The position numbers and the translations under genes were made by a program. Positions 36,307-44,645 of a stretch of 64,000 nt of DNA are shown piece by piece. Source of the DNA: Algoriphagus iocasae (GTDB lineage Bacteria > Bacteroidota > Bacteroidia > Cytophagales > Cyclobacteriaceae); the NCBI RefSeq assembly GCF_014206875.1, contig NZ_JACIJO010000001.1:1452680-1516679 (forward strand), written 5' to 3'. Numbering within the stretch: position 1 is the first letter of the stretch; every line of letters starts with the position of its first letter. The notes below the pieces were generated by a model that saw only the letters and a program-made list of their open reading frames with translations, was not told the origin of the DNA and did no database searches.

Positions 36307-36338
36307 AAAACGCTCCGAAATTGATCTCGGAGCGTTTT
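36307..36338. terminator. Bidirectional terminator after the acetylesterase gene
   Basis: Perfect 12-bp stem AAAACGCTCCGA (36307-36318) / TCGGAGCGTTTT (36327-36338), 8-nt loop. The minus-strand hydrolase gene ends 2 bp beyond it, so it ends both convergent transcripts. Confidence 0.9.
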
Positions 36339-36339
36339 G

Positions 36340-37407
36340 TCATTTCATTGATTCCATTTCAGTTTCCAGTTCATTTAACTCCTGAACCATTTTTTGGTAT
36401 TCTTCTTTAGAGGGTACGTTTGCGACATTTTCTAAAAAATCTATTGTGGAAAATAATACGCCTTCCCAATCGCCTGAGGTGATAGAACTTCCAATTACAT
36501 GGTCTCCGGATTCTGGAAATGCAACTTTTCTTTTCAAGTTTTCCGGTGTCCCTATTTGCTCATACATTTCCAACATTTTTGGAACTGATACAACAAAATC
36601 CTGCTCATCCTCATTTTTATAATAGTATCCCAAAAAGAAAGGCTGTTTTATTTTCTTAAACGTCTCTTCATTCATCATACTATACATCAATACTCCTAGA
36701 CTTTTGTATCCGTTGTAGTGGTATTCCTCTGACCAATATTTTGCTTTTTCGCCTTCTCTAGGTTGATGTCTGACCTTATTTTCCATCCAAGTCCATTGCA
36801 TGATTTTTTTCATCCAAGGCACAAATAAGTTATTGAGAGTTTCTCCATTATCTCTGATTGCAGGAGAATAAACTACGACAGATTTGATTTCTGGCTGTTG
36901 GCTGGCTAATAAAAGTGTGAGTGCGCCTCCCATTGAGGTGCCAACCACGATTACTGAATCACCCAAACTTTTCCCAATCTGATAGGCTTCTCCTGCGGCA
37001 TTTGCCAAATTTTGAGCGGTCATATATTCCATTCCATTTTCCCGCTTGATACCATGTTCAGGAAGTCTGGTTACAAAAAGATTTGCTCCGAAATGTGCTG
37101 CCAAAAATCTGTGAACTGGATCACCTTCCATGGGACTGGCTCCGAATCCATGGATATATACAATTGAATAAGGAGTTTTGTGACGGTTTGAACTATCAGC
37201 CCAAACGATATAGGCTTCATTCCCAGTTTTTAGCCCGATTACTGTGTCTTCTCGGCTGCTAACATATTCTTGGATTTCCTGCATTCTGGTAGGAACTTCA
37301 GGATACTCTATTACCAATTCTTGGGTTTTTTCTTTTGGCCCAAACATATAAACAATGGCCAAAACCATCGCGATCGCAAAGATCCAGAGAAATATTTTTC
37401 GTAGCAT
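36340..37407 (-). CDS. Alpha/beta hydrolase, membrane-anchored or exported
   Basis: 355 residues. An N-terminal hydrophobic helix (IFLWIFAIAMVLAIVYMF) suggests a signal anchor. The alpha/beta hydrolase core has IVYIHGFGASP (oxyanion loop), nucleophile elbow VGTSMGGA (Ser in the middle) and a C-terminal ESGDHVIGS with the catalytic His. Relatives include carboxylesterases and monoglyceride lipases (lysophospholipase-like). Substrate unknown. Downstream of a lipoprotein gene (5-bp gap), so probably the second gene of a two-gene minus-strand operon. Confidence 0.88.
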   Translation of the reverse strand: MLRKIFLWIFAIAMVLAIVYMFGPKEKTQELVIEYPEVPTRMQEIQEYVSSREDTVIGLKTGNEAYIVWADSSNRHKTPYSIVYIHGFGASPMEGDPVHRFLAAHFGANLFVTRLPEHGIKRENGMEYMTAQNLANAAGEAYQIGKSLGDSVIVVGTSMGGALTLLLASQQPEIKSVVVYSPAIRDNGETLNNLFVPWMKKIMQWTWMENKVRHQPREGEKAKYWSEEYHYNGYKSLGVLMYSMMNEETFKKIKQPFFLGYYYKNEDEQDFVVSVPKMLEMYEQIGTPENLKRKVAFPESGDHVIGSSITSGDWEGVLFSTIDFLENVANVPSKEEYQKMVQELNELETEMESMK

Positions 37408-37412
37408 GTTGG

Positions 37413-38006
37413 TTAGTTTACGATGAGGTAAGGAGAGCTTGAATCAACGATTACTTTGCTTCCATCTTTCATGAACAGGAATGTCCTGGTTTTCAATTGT
37501 TCATAATTAGCTGGAGGCATTGTGATTTCCAAGGCAATATTAGGCAAAAGTCTGCCGAAATCTCTCAGTTTATTTAATGTCAAATCCTCTTTTACCCTCA
37601 TTAAATATGAAATATCAGTTCCGATAGGTAAGTCCTGATACGGGGCTAGAAGCGTTACGGCAATATTGGAGATGTTTTTAAAGTTATAACTCGCAGCACA
37701 TGAAAGAGCGTATGAGCGACCAGGAAATCCGTTTAGCCAGGATTCTGATTCGACCTCCGGAACTATTTCAATGTTGAAAGTAAAATCCTTAAAGGAGACA
37801 GTGTCTGATTCCGTGGAAAACCTTGAATTTTTATAAGGACTATATGAAACCATCATATCTTTGGCTTTGGCAATCCTAGGAGGTGGACAAGTGCCGAAAG
37901 GATCTGAATCTACTTGGTCAATGCAGGATACCATAACCAACATGAACATGTAAGTTCCAAATAAACAGGTGGTTAAATAAATTTTTCGATTCTTTGAAAA
38001 ATTCAT
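37413..38006 (-). CDS. Lipoprotein of unknown function
   Basis: 197 residues with a lipoprotein signal ending in VMVSC (hydrophobic TCLFGTYMFMLVM before it). The mature part is beta-rich without recognised motifs; a C-P-P-P near residue 40 and a second Cys in SCAAS could pair. It resembles small uncharacterised Bacteroidota lipoproteins; no family assigned. It lies 5 bp upstream of the alpha/beta hydrolase gene. Confidence 0.8.
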   Translation of the reverse strand: MNFSKNRKIYLTTCLFGTYMFMLVMVSCIDQVDSDPFGTCPPPRIAKAKDMMVSYSPYKNSRFSTESDTVSFKDFTFNIEIVPEVESESWLNGFPGRSYALSCAASYNFKNISNIAVTLLAPYQDLPIGTDISYLMRVKEDLTLNKLRDFGRLLPNIALEITMPPANYEQLKTRTFLFMKDGSKVIVDSSSPYLIVN

Positions 38007-38158
38007 AATAAGTTTAATTCAGGGAATTTCTTTTTATCGGGAAAGTAAATTAACTAGTGTTTTAAATAGCCCATTTCTGATTAAAATTTAGTCAAAACTA
38101 TATCCTAAACCGAAACAGGAAGCGTAAAATTTTACAAATAAATCTTAAATATCCTTGA

Positions 38159-38731
38159 ATGAAAGCATCACTTCTTACCCTTCTTCTCTGTTTTCTGGGT
38201 TTCGCAACTATTGCCCAAGACAGCGAAGAACTACCTTCTACAAAATCAATTTATGTGGAATTAGGCGGACCCGGTCTTCCTTATAGTTTCAATTATGATT
38301 TCAGAATTGATAAAACTAGGGTTGACTCCTGGGGGATGAGACTTGGATTTGGTGGCTACGCGATGAATGGAGAATCATTTTTTTCGCTTCCTGTTCAGGT
38401 TAATAGACTGATGGGGAAAGGGCCTCACTATTTTGAGGTAGGAATTGGTGCTACCTTCTTTACCTTTTCCGAGGATAGCAATCGCTATTGCGTAAATGGA
38501 ACTTATGATTCCCAAACAGGAGAATACATTTGTACCTCTTATGAAACCTATGATTATAATTTCATTCTAGATGTAGATGGATCTCCGAGCATTATGGGAA
38601 CCATGAATTTTGGATATAGAAGGGTGCCAATTGATGGGGGATTTACCTGGAAAATCAATATAAACCCGATTTTCAATAACAATGGATTTTGGCCACTTTA
38701 TGCAGGAGTTGGATTTGGATACGCTTTTTAA
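38159..38731 (+). CDS. Putative outer-membrane beta-barrel protein
   Basis: 190 residues with a signal peptide (LTLLLCFLGFATIAQ). Alternating aromatic strands (IYVELGGPGLPYSFNYDF, HYFEVGIGATFFTF, LYAGVGFGYAF) and a terminal Phe fit a small 8-stranded outer-membrane barrel. Two Cys in YCVNG and ICTSY may form a loop disulfide. No named family recognised. Convergent with the next gene (1-bp gap), without a terminator that I can find between them. Confidence 0.78.
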   Translation: MKASLLTLLLCFLGFATIAQDSEELPSTKSIYVELGGPGLPYSFNYDFRIDKTRVDSWGMRLGFGGYAMNGESFFSLPVQVNRLMGKGPHYFEVGIGATFFTFSEDSNRYCVNGTYDSQTGEYICTSYETYDYNFILDVDGSPSIMGTMNFGYRRVPIDGGFTWKININPIFNNNGFWPLYAGVGFGYAF

Positions 38732-38732
38732 G

Positions 38733-39059
38733 TCAGATTTCTGACAGGTTAAAACCATAATCTCTTTCTACTAAGCAGATTCGCGTTTTATAGGCAGAGT
38801 ACCATAATTCTCTGCCTTTTTTTTGTGCAGTCTGATGTTCAGCTACTTTTTTCCAATTTTTTATGGATTCTAAATCTCTCCAATAGCTGACGGTAATTCC
38901 AGTTCCTTCTCTTGCAGATTCATGCCCCAAATATCCTGGTTGCAAGGCTGCTAAACGCTCCATTTCTAAAGCAGTTTCTAAATACTCTTCATTAATCCCG
39001 GTTCTCAAACTTGTGAAAATCACTGCATAATAAGGTGGTGTTGGAGTGTTTGCTATCAT
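38733..39059 (-). CDS. Antibiotic biosynthesis monooxygenase (ABM) domain protein
   Basis: 108 residues, soluble. Typical ABM ferredoxin-like fold: YAVIFTSLRTG, LAALQPGYLGHESARE, ITVSYWRDLESIKNWKKVAEH. The SYWRDLESIKNW stretch is the family hallmark. Members are heme-degrading or quinol monooxygenases, and many have unknown activity. Here no heme-specific residues can be assigned. Its start is at 39057-39059; the promoter must lie in the gap shared with the head-GIN gene. Confidence 0.85.
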   Translation of the reverse strand: MIANTPTPPYYAVIFTSLRTGINEEYLETALEMERLAALQPGYLGHESAREGTGITVSYWRDLESIKNWKKVAEHQTAQKKGRELWYSAYKTRICLVERDYGFNLSEI

Positions 39060-39240
39060 TTTTAGAAAATTTGAATAGGGGTAAAGTCAGTTTTGAATGT
39101 CTTAGGGTAGAAGAATTGAAACTAAACCAAAAATCTGTTCAAAATGACTTTAATCAAAGAAATCTCCGCTTTTTATGCAAAGCGGTTTTCCTATGGAGAT
39201 CTGCCTCCACCAACTCTCACATTCTTAGTTAATTACCATT

Positions 39241-39262
39241 TTCTTTGACATAAGTCAAAGAA
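39241..39262. promoter_or_regulatory. FNR/CRP-type palindrome
   Basis: Perfect 9-bp inverted repeat TTCTTTGAC / GTCAAAGAA separated by ATAA. The core TTGAC-N4-GTCAA has the half-site layout of CRP/FNR-family targets. Its centre (about 39251.5) is roughly 60 bp before the start expected from the TAnnTTTG box at 39299, which is the position of a class I activator site. The actual regulator is unknown. Confidence 0.6.
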
Positions 39263-39298
39263 TACAAATCATTGATAACCAGCACTGAAAGATTGTCG

Positions 39299-39306
39299 TA
39301 CATTTG
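39299..39306 (+). promoter_or_regulatory. Bacteroidota -7 element for the head-GIN gene
   Basis: TACATTTG is an exact TAnnTTTG match. It predicts a transcript start near 39311, about 55 bp before the chosen ATG at 39366. An upstream TTG at 39272 could be part of the -33 element. Confidence 0.6.
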
Positions 39307-39365
39307 TATGCATGCAGTGCTTTAAAAAATTGAAATCAGAATATTATTTTAAAATAAGCACTAAA

Positions 39366-40313
39366 ATGAAATCAAAAAGGAATTTAATTGCGATTTGTTC
39401 ATCGTTAACAATTTTATCTTCACAACTGTTGTTTAGCTCTTGTGATCCGGAATTGGAAGTGGTTCAAACAGTAAACGAAGAGTTTACAGGAATAAATCAA
39501 GTTGAAATAGAGTCAGGGTTTCTCGATGTAATTTATTTGGGAGATGCCAATGCTAACAGTGTACAAGTGGATGCAGTTCTGGAATCAAATAGATCCGGCA
39601 AATATAGAATTGATGTTCGCGAAGAATCAGGTAAGCTGATCATAGAATTAGATCAAAGAAATGTGTTTGGCGGTGGACGTGACAGAGGAAGGATTTATAT
39701 CAATGGTTCGATAGAACAGGAAATTGAAGTCGACGCTGGATCTGGTAGGGTTCAGGTTTCCAATGTTGTTGGGGAAGAATTTGATGCATCAGTTGGTTCT
39801 GGTATGTTGGATATCCAAAATGTCACTGCCACAAAAATTGATTTAAATGCAGGATCCGGCAAAATCAAAGCCTTAAATCTGGAAGGATATACAGAAGTGG
39901 AAGTTGGTTCAGGAAATGTGGAAATCACTGAACTCCTTGGAGATTTAGAAGTACAAGGATCATCTGGAAGGATTAATCTTAACAGAATTCAAGGTTTGGT
40001 AAACTCCAAATTGAATTCTGGAAATATAGAAATGTGGGATGTAGAGTTTTTGGGAATGCTTGAAGTTTCTTCAGGAAACATTGAGGCTAGTAATTCAGGT
40101 TTAAGTGAATTTTCAAGATTTAAAGCTTCATCCGGTAACATTAGGATCCAAACCAAATCAGATCTGACAGGTTTCAATTTTGATTTGGATGCTGGAAGTG
40201 GGAAAGTGAGAGTAGGAGATAGTTCTTCCAATGGAGCCCTGAAAATAAATAACGGTTCTCCTTATACCGTGTCAGGTACCGTTTCAAGCGGTAATATCGA
40301 AATAAGGAATTAG
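39366..40313 (+). CDS. Head-GIN (DUF2807) lipoprotein
   Basis: 315 residues from the ATG at 39366, which leads directly into a signal sequence (LTILSSQLLFSSC, lipidated Cys at about 28). A farther in-frame ATG at 39312 lies at the expected transcription start and is rejected. The protein is a right-handed beta-helix-like stack of repeated GSG/SSGNIE segments (VDAGSGRVQVSNV, ASVGSGMLDIQNV, VEVGSGNVEITE, VSSGNIEASN). This is the putative auto-transporter adhesin head-GIN domain, DUF2807. Role unsettled; some are adhesin-like. Preceded by an FNR/CRP-like palindrome, so it may be under redox or catabolite control. Confidence 0.9.
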   Translation: MKSKRNLIAICSSLTILSSQLLFSSCDPELEVVQTVNEEFTGINQVEIESGFLDVIYLGDANANSVQVDAVLESNRSGKYRIDVREESGKLIIELDQRNVFGGGRDRGRIYINGSIEQEIEVDAGSGRVQVSNVVGEEFDASVGSGMLDIQNVTATKIDLNAGSGKIKALNLEGYTEVEVGSGNVEITELLGDLEVQGSSGRINLNRIQGLVNSKLNSGNIEMWDVEFLGMLEVSSGNIEASNSGLSEFSRFKASSGNIRIQTKSDLTGFNFDLDAGSGKVRVGDSSSNGALKINNGSPYTVSGTVSSGNIEIRN

Positions 40314-40336
40314 TGAAAAGTTGTTCACGATCACCT

Positions 40337-40365
40337 AAAGCCCCGATAATTTCGGGGCTTTTTTT
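40337..40365. terminator. Terminator after the head-GIN gene
   Basis: Stem AAAGCCCCGA (40337-40346) / TCGGGGCTTT (40352-40361), 5-nt loop, T-run to 40365, 23 bases after the stop. It could also stop the minus-strand hydrolase gene ending at 40385. Confidence 0.92.
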
Positions 40366-40384
40366 GAAGTATTTTGATGCTTTT

Positions 40385-41227
40385 TTACTCAATCTCAATA
40401 ACAGGTTCCTTTTTTAAGTATCCTAAGGATTGTAAAAACTCATCCGAAGCCAGCAAGGTCTTTTTATAATTTTCAAAATTTGAATAATTGAAGAATCCAT
40501 GAGGTTGGTCTTCGTACAAAATCAAATCGCACCTGCTTCCAACCTTTTCCATCACCATATTATAATACTCTCCTGTGATAACTGGAATCAACCTGTCCTT
40601 TGTCCCAAGCATAAAAAGGGTGGGGGGAGCTCCTGCTTTTATATTGTGAAGTGGTGAAAAACGAGTATATGCTTCACCTATTCTTTCAAATCCATATCCT
40701 CCTGGTCCATTATCAATCACAGGATTAAATAGAATCAATGCATTGGGAACAGCACTCACAGCAAAATCGTCTGTGCCTTCGTCGAAGCCGGGACTCAATG
40801 CGGTGGCTGCCGCCAAATGACCTCCGGCAGATCCTCCAGCTGCAATAATTTTATGCGGGTCAATTTGGAAGTCAGAAGCTTGTGCTCTGACAAATCTTAT
40901 GGCTGATTTGGCATCTTTAAGGGATTCAAATGGAGAAGTTTGATGGATGTTTTTGAGTCTATAATCCACTAAAAAACAAACCATTCCTCGTTTAGCGAAA
41001 TATTCAGCTTGAGGTTTGAATTGATCTCTACTACCTCCAATCCACCCACCGCCAAAAAAGAAAACAAGCGCAGGATAGCTTTCTTTTTCATGCATGTTTT
41101 CCGGATAGATGACTTCCATATACAATTTGGTGGTGTCGACTTCTTTGTACAGAATTAGTTCCTGCGCAAAACCAATTTGAAAAGTTGAACAAAAGAAACA
41201 AAGAATCAGAATCGATCTGGCAAACAT
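40385..41227 (-). CDS. Exported carboxylesterase (HSL/BD-FAE-like alpha/beta hydrolase)
   Basis: 280 residues, signal peptide (ILILCFFCSTFQIGFAQ). The oxyanion motif is FFGGGWIGG in place of the common HGGGW, the nucleophile elbow is GGSAGGH, and the acid/His residues fit LGTKDRLIP and DQPHGFFNY. It resembles bifunctional acetylxylan/feruloyl esterase-like and other carboxylesterases of Bacteroidota. Substrate not determinable by eye. Own promoter region upstream (70 bp). Confidence 0.88.
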   Translation of the reverse strand: MFARSILILCFFCSTFQIGFAQELILYKEVDTTKLYMEVIYPENMHEKESYPALVFFFGGGWIGGSRDQFKPQAEYFAKRGMVCFLVDYRLKNIHQTSPFESLKDAKSAIRFVRAQASDFQIDPHKIIAAGGSAGGHLAAATALSPGFDEGTDDFAVSAVPNALILFNPVIDNGPGGYGFERIGEAYTRFSPLHNIKAGAPPTLFMLGTKDRLIPVITGEYYNMVMEKVGSRCDLILYEDQPHGFFNYSNFENYKKTLLASDEFLQSLGYLKKEPVIEIE

Positions 41228-41297
41228 AATGTTGGGCTATTTTTTAAAGATTGTATTTAGCTATTTATTTGGGGGTTTGAGATTTAGAGAAGGAGAA

Positions 41298-42308
41298 TTA
41301 TTTATGATGGTCTGAATTTGCATAATGTTCTTTAATCAAGTCTTTTCCGAAATCCCCATCAAAATCTCTCCAAACAGTATGAATATGGTTCGCGTTGGTT
41401 TGCGTGTTATCAAATTCAATTAAAAAAGACTTTCCCTGAATTCGGTAATAATGGCCTTTTCCTGAACTAGTAGCTCCAGCCCATCCAAAACGGATTTCTC
41501 CTAATTCCTCTGCCTCAATACTTTTCATTCGTTTTTTGGCTAGTTCTTCGGGCATTGAAATTAAATATTCATCAATTAGACTTAAAAAGAGCTCTTTTTG
41601 ACTGGGATTTAAATCATGAAACTTGATTCCTACTGGTGATAATGGATCCACTTCAATGGAGTTTCTGGTCACAATCTCATTGATTGAATTTTCCTGGAAA
41701 ATTGCCATTTTTCTTTGATCTGGATTCATCGAGTTAATTAATTGAAAACCAAGTTCCTCTTCTTTTTCCAGAGTCTTTTCTCCTTTTCTAGGACCAAAAG
41801 GTATTATGGCCGGGTTTGCTCCGAAAAATCTTGGGGCAATGGATTGGACATCGTTTAGAACACTAAAATTCAATGAAATATGATGCCCCTCAAATGACCA
41901 GGACCAAAGACTATCTAAATCTGGATTTCCATAAAATGCTACATAATAATTTTCCGGATCTCTCATCACCGAATCACCTGAAATTTCCCGAAGGACATTT
42001 TCCAAATCGATGATTTTTTTGGTTTTGAGATAGCCTGTTTCCGAAAGTGAAGACTGGAGTAGCTCTTCAAATAATCTTTTCTGTTCTCCATCCAATTCAG
42101 CTAATGAAATTCCAGCTCTTTGGAACATAGATCCCGGTACATAATGCCATCGGGTTTTGGTGGAGTCACTAAAAGAAAACATCGCTTTATCTTTTTGACT
42201 TTGATTTAATGAATTCAGGAATTTTGTAGCAGGGTTATCCTTAAATAAAATAAAGCCTAAAAAAATGATGGAAAAAACTATAAGTCCCGACAAAATAATA
42301 TTTTTCAT
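41298..42308 (-). CDS. DUF3500 protein
   Basis: 336 residues. An N-terminal hydrophobic segment (IILSGLIVFSIIFLGFIL) is a signal anchor. The rest matches DUF3500: FLNSLNQSQKDKAMFSF, TRWHYVPGSMFQRAGISLAEL and FEGHHISLNFSV, with NHIHTVWRDFDGDFG at the C-terminus. The invariant HH and HIH suggest a metal site, but no activity is known for this family. It stands alone on the minus strand with gaps of 70 and 210 bp. Confidence 0.88.
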   Translation of the reverse strand: MKNIILSGLIVFSIIFLGFILFKDNPATKFLNSLNQSQKDKAMFSFSDSTKTRWHYVPGSMFQRAGISLAELDGEQKRLFEELLQSSLSETGYLKTKKIIDLENVLREISGDSVMRDPENYYVAFYGNPDLDSLWSWSFEGHHISLNFSVLNDVQSIAPRFFGANPAIIPFGPRKGEKTLEKEEELGFQLINSMNPDQRKMAIFQENSINEIVTRNSIEVDPLSPVGIKFHDLNPSQKELFLSLIDEYLISMPEELAKKRMKSIEAEELGEIRFGWAGATSSGKGHYYRIQGKSFLIEFDNTQTNANHIHTVWRDFDGDFGKDLIKEHYANSDHHK

Positions 42309-42518
42309 TTTGACAAATATTTAGTTAAAAATTAATTTTTATTGATACAAAATAGAATAATTAATAGACAATATGCGGTTTTTGTTTATAAAAAATTAAA
42401 GAGAAGTTTCATTGATGAGGAATTTCAAAACAGTTTTTATTCTTCCGAAATCAGAAAATTACACTTTGAAATGTACCTTGAAAATTCTGTTTAAGTCCGA
42501 CATAGGGTTAGAATTCAA

Positions 42519-43223
42519 TTAGAAAAATTTCAGAATCTCTGAAGCAATCAACTCATGACCTTTTTTATTTGGATGATTTCCCTGAGACATGTAATCCTTC
42601 ACACAATCACAGGTTTCCTGTAAGTTTTGAAACAGGCTGTAACTGTCAGCCAATCCCAATTGATATTTTTCTGCCAAGGCAATAATCTGTTTCCTATGAA
42701 GGTCTAGCTCGTTCCCTTCCTCAGTGAGGTCAACTTTTAAATCAGGTGATGGCGTTAGTAGAATTACTTTGATGTTTTTCTTTAAGGCTTTCCTGATCAT
42801 TTTTTCCCAAGCCTTTTTGGAAGCTTCCAATCCAATTCTTCGATCATTAAGTGCATAATCAATAAACAAAATATCGGGTTGATGAATTAGCACTTCTTTC
42901 TTAAAACGTCTTGAACCAGATTCAGAATTTTCTCCTCCGATAGAGGTGTTTATCACATTGATCACAGCAAAAGGATAATCTTCCTTGAGTGTTTTCAAAA
43001 CCAGAAAAGGGTAGGAGTCCAGGGTTTTTACATCAGGAGTTTTGAAATATCCCGCCGGAACGCTGTGTCCATGAAAAACCAAATTCACGGTTCGGTTATT
43101 AGGCCATTCCTTTTTGAGGTTTGATTTGGTTTCACTTAGATAATCCGAAGGTGAATTCTGAGCCTGAGCTCCGGTACTCCAAAAGAAACTAAGAAATAGA
43201 AAAAGGAGAAGGTTGGATTTCAT
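42519..43223 (-). CDS. SGNH/GDSL-type hydrolase, exported
   Basis: 234 residues, signal peptide (LLLFLFLSFFWSTGAQAQ). SGNH blocks: nucleophile in FHGHSVPAGYF, Gly in NTSIGGENS, Asn in IDYALNDRR, His in GNHPNKKGHELIA. In block V the position three before His is Gln rather than the Asp of the usual DxxH motif, so a Ser-His dyad or a different acid is likely. Such enzymes deacetylate sugars or esters. Next gene upstream (CbpM) is 27 bp away on the same strand, so it may follow the chaperone genes on a transcript. Confidence 0.85.
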   Translation of the reverse strand: MKSNLLLFLFLSFFWSTGAQAQNSPSDYLSETKSNLKKEWPNNRTVNLVFHGHSVPAGYFKTPDVKTLDSYPFLVLKTLKEDYPFAVINVINTSIGGENSESGSRRFKKEVLIHQPDILFIDYALNDRRIGLEASKKAWEKMIRKALKKNIKVILLTPSPDLKVDLTEEGNELDLHRKQIIALAEKYQLGLADSYSLFQNLQETCDCVKDYMSQGNHPNKKGHELIASEILKFF

Positions 43224-43250
43224 TTGATTATTAAGGAATACAAATTCGGC

Positions 43251-43541
43251 TTATTCATAAAGCTTCAGTCTATTTCTAAGAATTGCCAATTCCTCTTTAA
43301 GTGCTTTTTCTTTTCTTAACAGATTAAAAATCACATCTATTGCTTCTAGATTCAGATTTAAATCTTGCTGAAGTCTGAGGATTTTTTCTAAGTCACCGAT
43401 TTGATCCTGATGAATAAAGGCTTCTTCTTCCTGAAATTCCAGTGTAATCAATCCAAATTCCACCAATTCATGCACAAATGAAATTTCAATTCCGTATTGC
43501 GTGCAAATGGTTTTTGCCGATATGAAATGTGCCTCAATCAT
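43251..43541 (-). CDS. cbpM: Chaperone modulator CbpM
   Basis: 96 residues, helical, MerR-like fold. It overlaps the end of the CbpA gene by 8 bp. The C-terminal helix (IFNLLRKEKALKEELAILRNRLKLYE) and its location next to a J-protein gene are typical of CbpM, which binds the J-domain of CbpA and modulates its activity. Here it follows cbpA in transcription order. No signal peptide. Confidence 0.85.
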   Translation of the reverse strand: MIEAHFISAKTICTQYGIEISFVHELVEFGLITLEFQEEEAFIHQDQIGDLEKILRLQQDLNLNLEAIDVIFNLLRKEKALKEELAILRNRLKLYE

Positions 43542-44448
43542 GATGTCTTAATTTTTTCAGTTCCTGGAATAACTCTTTCTCTTTTGCAGATAGATTTGTC
43601 GGAATTTTGACTTGGTAAGTAAGAATCAAATCGCCGAACTCTCCTTCTTTTTTATAAACCGGAAAGCCTTTTCCCTTTAGCTTGACTTTCGTATGGTTTT
43701 TAGTTTCTGGCTGAACTTTCAGTTTCACTTTTCCATCAAATGTGTCGACCAGAATTTCACCTCCAAGAATAGAGGTATACAGATCCAGGTCCACATCTTT
43801 GTATAGATTGTTGCCTTCACGTTTGAAGTAAGTTTGGTTGGAAATTATGAACTTGATATACAAATCCCCATTTGGACCTCCATTATAACCTTCACCACCA
43901 TTTCCTTTTATTTTGATGAGTTGCTCGTTTTCTACACCTGCAGGAATTGTCAATCTGATCTTTTTATCATTGACCGTCAAAACCTGTTTTTGAGTGGTGT
44001 AAACATCCTTTAGATCAAGGTGTAATTCTGCGTGATAATCCTGCCCTTTGAATTTTGGACTATGGCTTCTACCTGAAGTTCTTCTACCGCCAGCCCCAAA
44101 CATTGATTCAAAAAAGTCAGAATAATCCTCTCCTGAAAATCCCTGTTGGCCGGAGAAACCACCTTGGCCGGAATACTGGCTTTGTTGCTGTCGTTGTTTC
44201 TGAGCCTTTTCAAATTCTTCTCCATGCTTCCAGTTCTCACCATACTTATCGTATTTCTTTCGATTTTCTGGATTGCTTAAAACCTCATTCGCCTCGTTGA
44301 TTTCCTTGAACTTTGATTCTGCCTCCTTATTATCTGGATTTAAATCTGGGTGATATTTTCTGGCTAATTTTCTGTAGGCATCCTTGATTTCCTTTTCTGT
44401 CGCAGTTTTTGGTATGCCAAGAGTTTTATAATAGTCTATGTAGGCCAT
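43534..44448 (-). CDS. cbpA: CbpA-type J-domain co-chaperone
   Basis: 304 residues. N-terminal J-domain with the HPD motif (KYHPDLNPDN), a short glycine/glutamine-rich linker (QGGFSGQQGFSGEDY), and a C-terminal DnaJ substrate-binding region (KIRLTIPAGVENEQLIKIKGNGGEGYNGGPNGDLYI). The zinc fingers of DnaJ are absent, which identifies it as CbpA type. It stimulates DnaK. Paired with cbpM (8-bp overlap). Confidence 0.95.
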   Translation of the reverse strand: MAYIDYYKTLGIPKTATEKEIKDAYRKLARKYHPDLNPDNKEAESKFKEINEANEVLSNPENRKKYDKYGENWKHGEEFEKAQKQRQQQSQYSGQGGFSGQQGFSGEDYSDFFESMFGAGGRRTSGRSHSPKFKGQDYHAELHLDLKDVYTTQKQVLTVNDKKIRLTIPAGVENEQLIKIKGNGGEGYNGGPNGDLYIKFIISNQTYFKREGNNLYKDVDLDLYTSILGGEILVDTFDGKVKLKVQPETKNHTKVKLKGKGFPVYKKEGEFGDLILTYQVKIPTNLSAKEKELFQELKKLRHHD

Positions 44449-44645
44449 TTTGGAAGTTTATTTTAACCATTATTCTCTATCCAATATACTAAATATTGAA
44501 TGTTAGTCATTCATCCTTTTTGTATTTGGGGCTTGGAATAAACGACTTCTGATCAAGTTTTAATAGACTTTAAACAGTATCTATTAATAATTGAATCGCC
44601 AATCTTGTGTGGTTTTGTAGAAGGAAAAAATCCTCAAAAGAGAAA

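Larger units (their letters stand above)
39060..39365. other. Gene-free divergent region with promoter and palindrome
   Basis: 306 bp between the ABM gene (minus) and the head-GIN gene (plus). It contains the FNR/CRP-like palindrome at 39241-39262 and the TACATTTG box at 39299-39306. Short ORFs across it (for example 39035-39232) have no signature and are not called. Confidence 0.6.

Noticed and set aside
39035..39232. Plus-strand ORF between the ABM and head-GIN genes
   Set aside because: It begins inside the ABM gene, has no signature and no promoter or coupling evidence.
39312..39365. Upstream ATG of the head-GIN gene as start
   Set aside because: It sits at the predicted transcription start and would place 18 polar residues before the signal peptide.
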